A DNA stretch of 13,896 nucleotides from Pseudomonadota bacterium. GTDB taxonomy: Bacteria; Pseudomonadota; Alphaproteobacteria; Rhizobiales; Xanthobacteraceae. The notes beneath the pieces are model-generated. The model searched no databases, was not told the origin of the DNA, and saw only the letters and a list, made by a program, of their open reading frames with translations. The stretch spans positions 1 through 13,896 of the forward strand of contig JAEZMT010000413.1 of NCBI GenBank assembly GCA_023442085.1, in the 5' to 3' direction. This document shows positions 13,670 to 13,896 of this stretch, in pieces. Numbering within the stretch: position 1 is the stretch's first letter; every line of letters begins with the position of its first letter. The position numbers and the translations under genes were made by a program.

Positions 13670-13896
13670 CACGCGGCTTCCCCGTTCGTCTCGCGTGCGC
13701 GGTTCCACGCATCCGCAAGCGCGCGGCGCGCGAGGGCGCCCGCGAGGTGGCGTCGATAGTCGGCGGAGGCGCTGAGATCGGAATTCGGTTCGATGCAGGC
13801 CTGCAGGCGGATCGCCGCTTCGTCGAAGGACGCGGGGGCGCCCTCGCGCCCCTCGAGCGCAGCTTCCACATCGCTGAACCGCAGGGCCGTGTCGGC
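13669..13896 (-). CDS. Molybdenum hydroxylase FAD-binding medium subunit, C-terminal part (window edge)
   Basis: Seventy-five C-terminal codons are visible on the minus strand, entering from the right edge. ADTALRFSDVEAALEGREGA and SADYRRHLAGALARRALADA match the C-terminal domain of CoxM-type FAD subunits, in particular the near-universal DYRRHLAGAL(A/V)RRA(L/V) block. The FAD motifs and any 4Fe-4S insertion, as in 4-hydroxybenzoyl-CoA reductase, would lie outside the window, so that alternative cannot be tested here. The stop TGA overlaps the ATG of the 2Fe-2S subunit gene by one base. Confidence 0.88.
   Translation of the reverse strand, partial: ADTALRFSDVEAALEGREGAPASFDEAAIRLQACIEPNSDLSASADYRRHLAGALARRALADAWNRARETNGEAA

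Noticed and set aside
1..13896. Mobile elements, CRISPR, tRNA or defence genes
   Set aside because: I looked for repeat arrays, transposase motifs, integrase motifs and cloverleaf-like sequence and saw none.

Overview
The window reads as a chromosomal stretch from a GC-rich proteobacterium. It is probably an alphaproteobacterium of the Hyphomicrobiales type, judged from family content and codon style; this is inference, as there is no rRNA or other taxonomic marker. It is almost entirely a catabolic and transport neighbourhood with two ligand-responsive regulators. I see no tRNA, rRNA, CRISPR array, insertion sequence or phage gene.

Left third (1-3211, visibly less GC-rich). A TRAP transporter pair on the minus strand: the large permease (DctM family, cut by the left edge) and the small permease (DctQ family), joined by an ATGA overlap. 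No DctP-type binding protein sits next to them in the window. Next is a small DUF1330-family gene (minus), divergent from an IclR-family regulator (plus). The IclR start is best placed at a GTG at 2402, which leaves an inverted repeat free as a possible operator.

Middle (3212-6291). A 344-base gap precedes an unusual regulator made of two HxlR-type winged-helix domains in tandem, each followed by the same H-x2-C-x9-C-x2-C cluster. It converges, with an 11-base overlap, on a periplasmic branched-chain-amino-acid-type ABC binding protein that has no permease or ATPase beside it. A 347-base divergent control region follows. It carries a TTGACA promoter-like element and the 10-mer TAGACTGAAA, which also lies just upstream of the tandem-HxlR gene. 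That makes the HxlR protein a candidate autoregulator that also controls the next operon.

Right half (6292-13896). A tightly packed plus-strand operon encodes a hot-dog-fold thioesterase, a crotonase-fold protein, a metallo-beta-lactamase-fold hydrolase of the lactonase type, an SDR-fold protein and an acyl/aryl-CoA ligase. It ends at a strong hairpin. Converging on it from the right edge is a minus-strand, coxMSL-ordered molybdenum hydroxylase: FAD subunit (partial), 2Fe-2S subunit, and large Mo subunit of the form II type. A CoA ligase, a three-subunit molybdenum hydroxylase, a lactonase-like hydrolase and a thioesterase together suggest this route: a (hetero)aromatic acid is made into its CoA thioester, hydroxylated with water-derived oxygen, opened hydrolytically and released from CoA. 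This resembles 2-furoyl-CoA catabolism, but the substrate is not shown by the sequence.

The most interesting points are that the crotonase lacks both catalytic glutamates, the SDR lacks the Tyr-x3-Lys catalytic pair and one glycine of its nucleotide motif, and the regulator is a tandem HxlR fusion with paired metal-ribbon-like clusters. Together they point to a catabolic operon whose central steps are not the textbook hydratase and dehydrogenase reactions.
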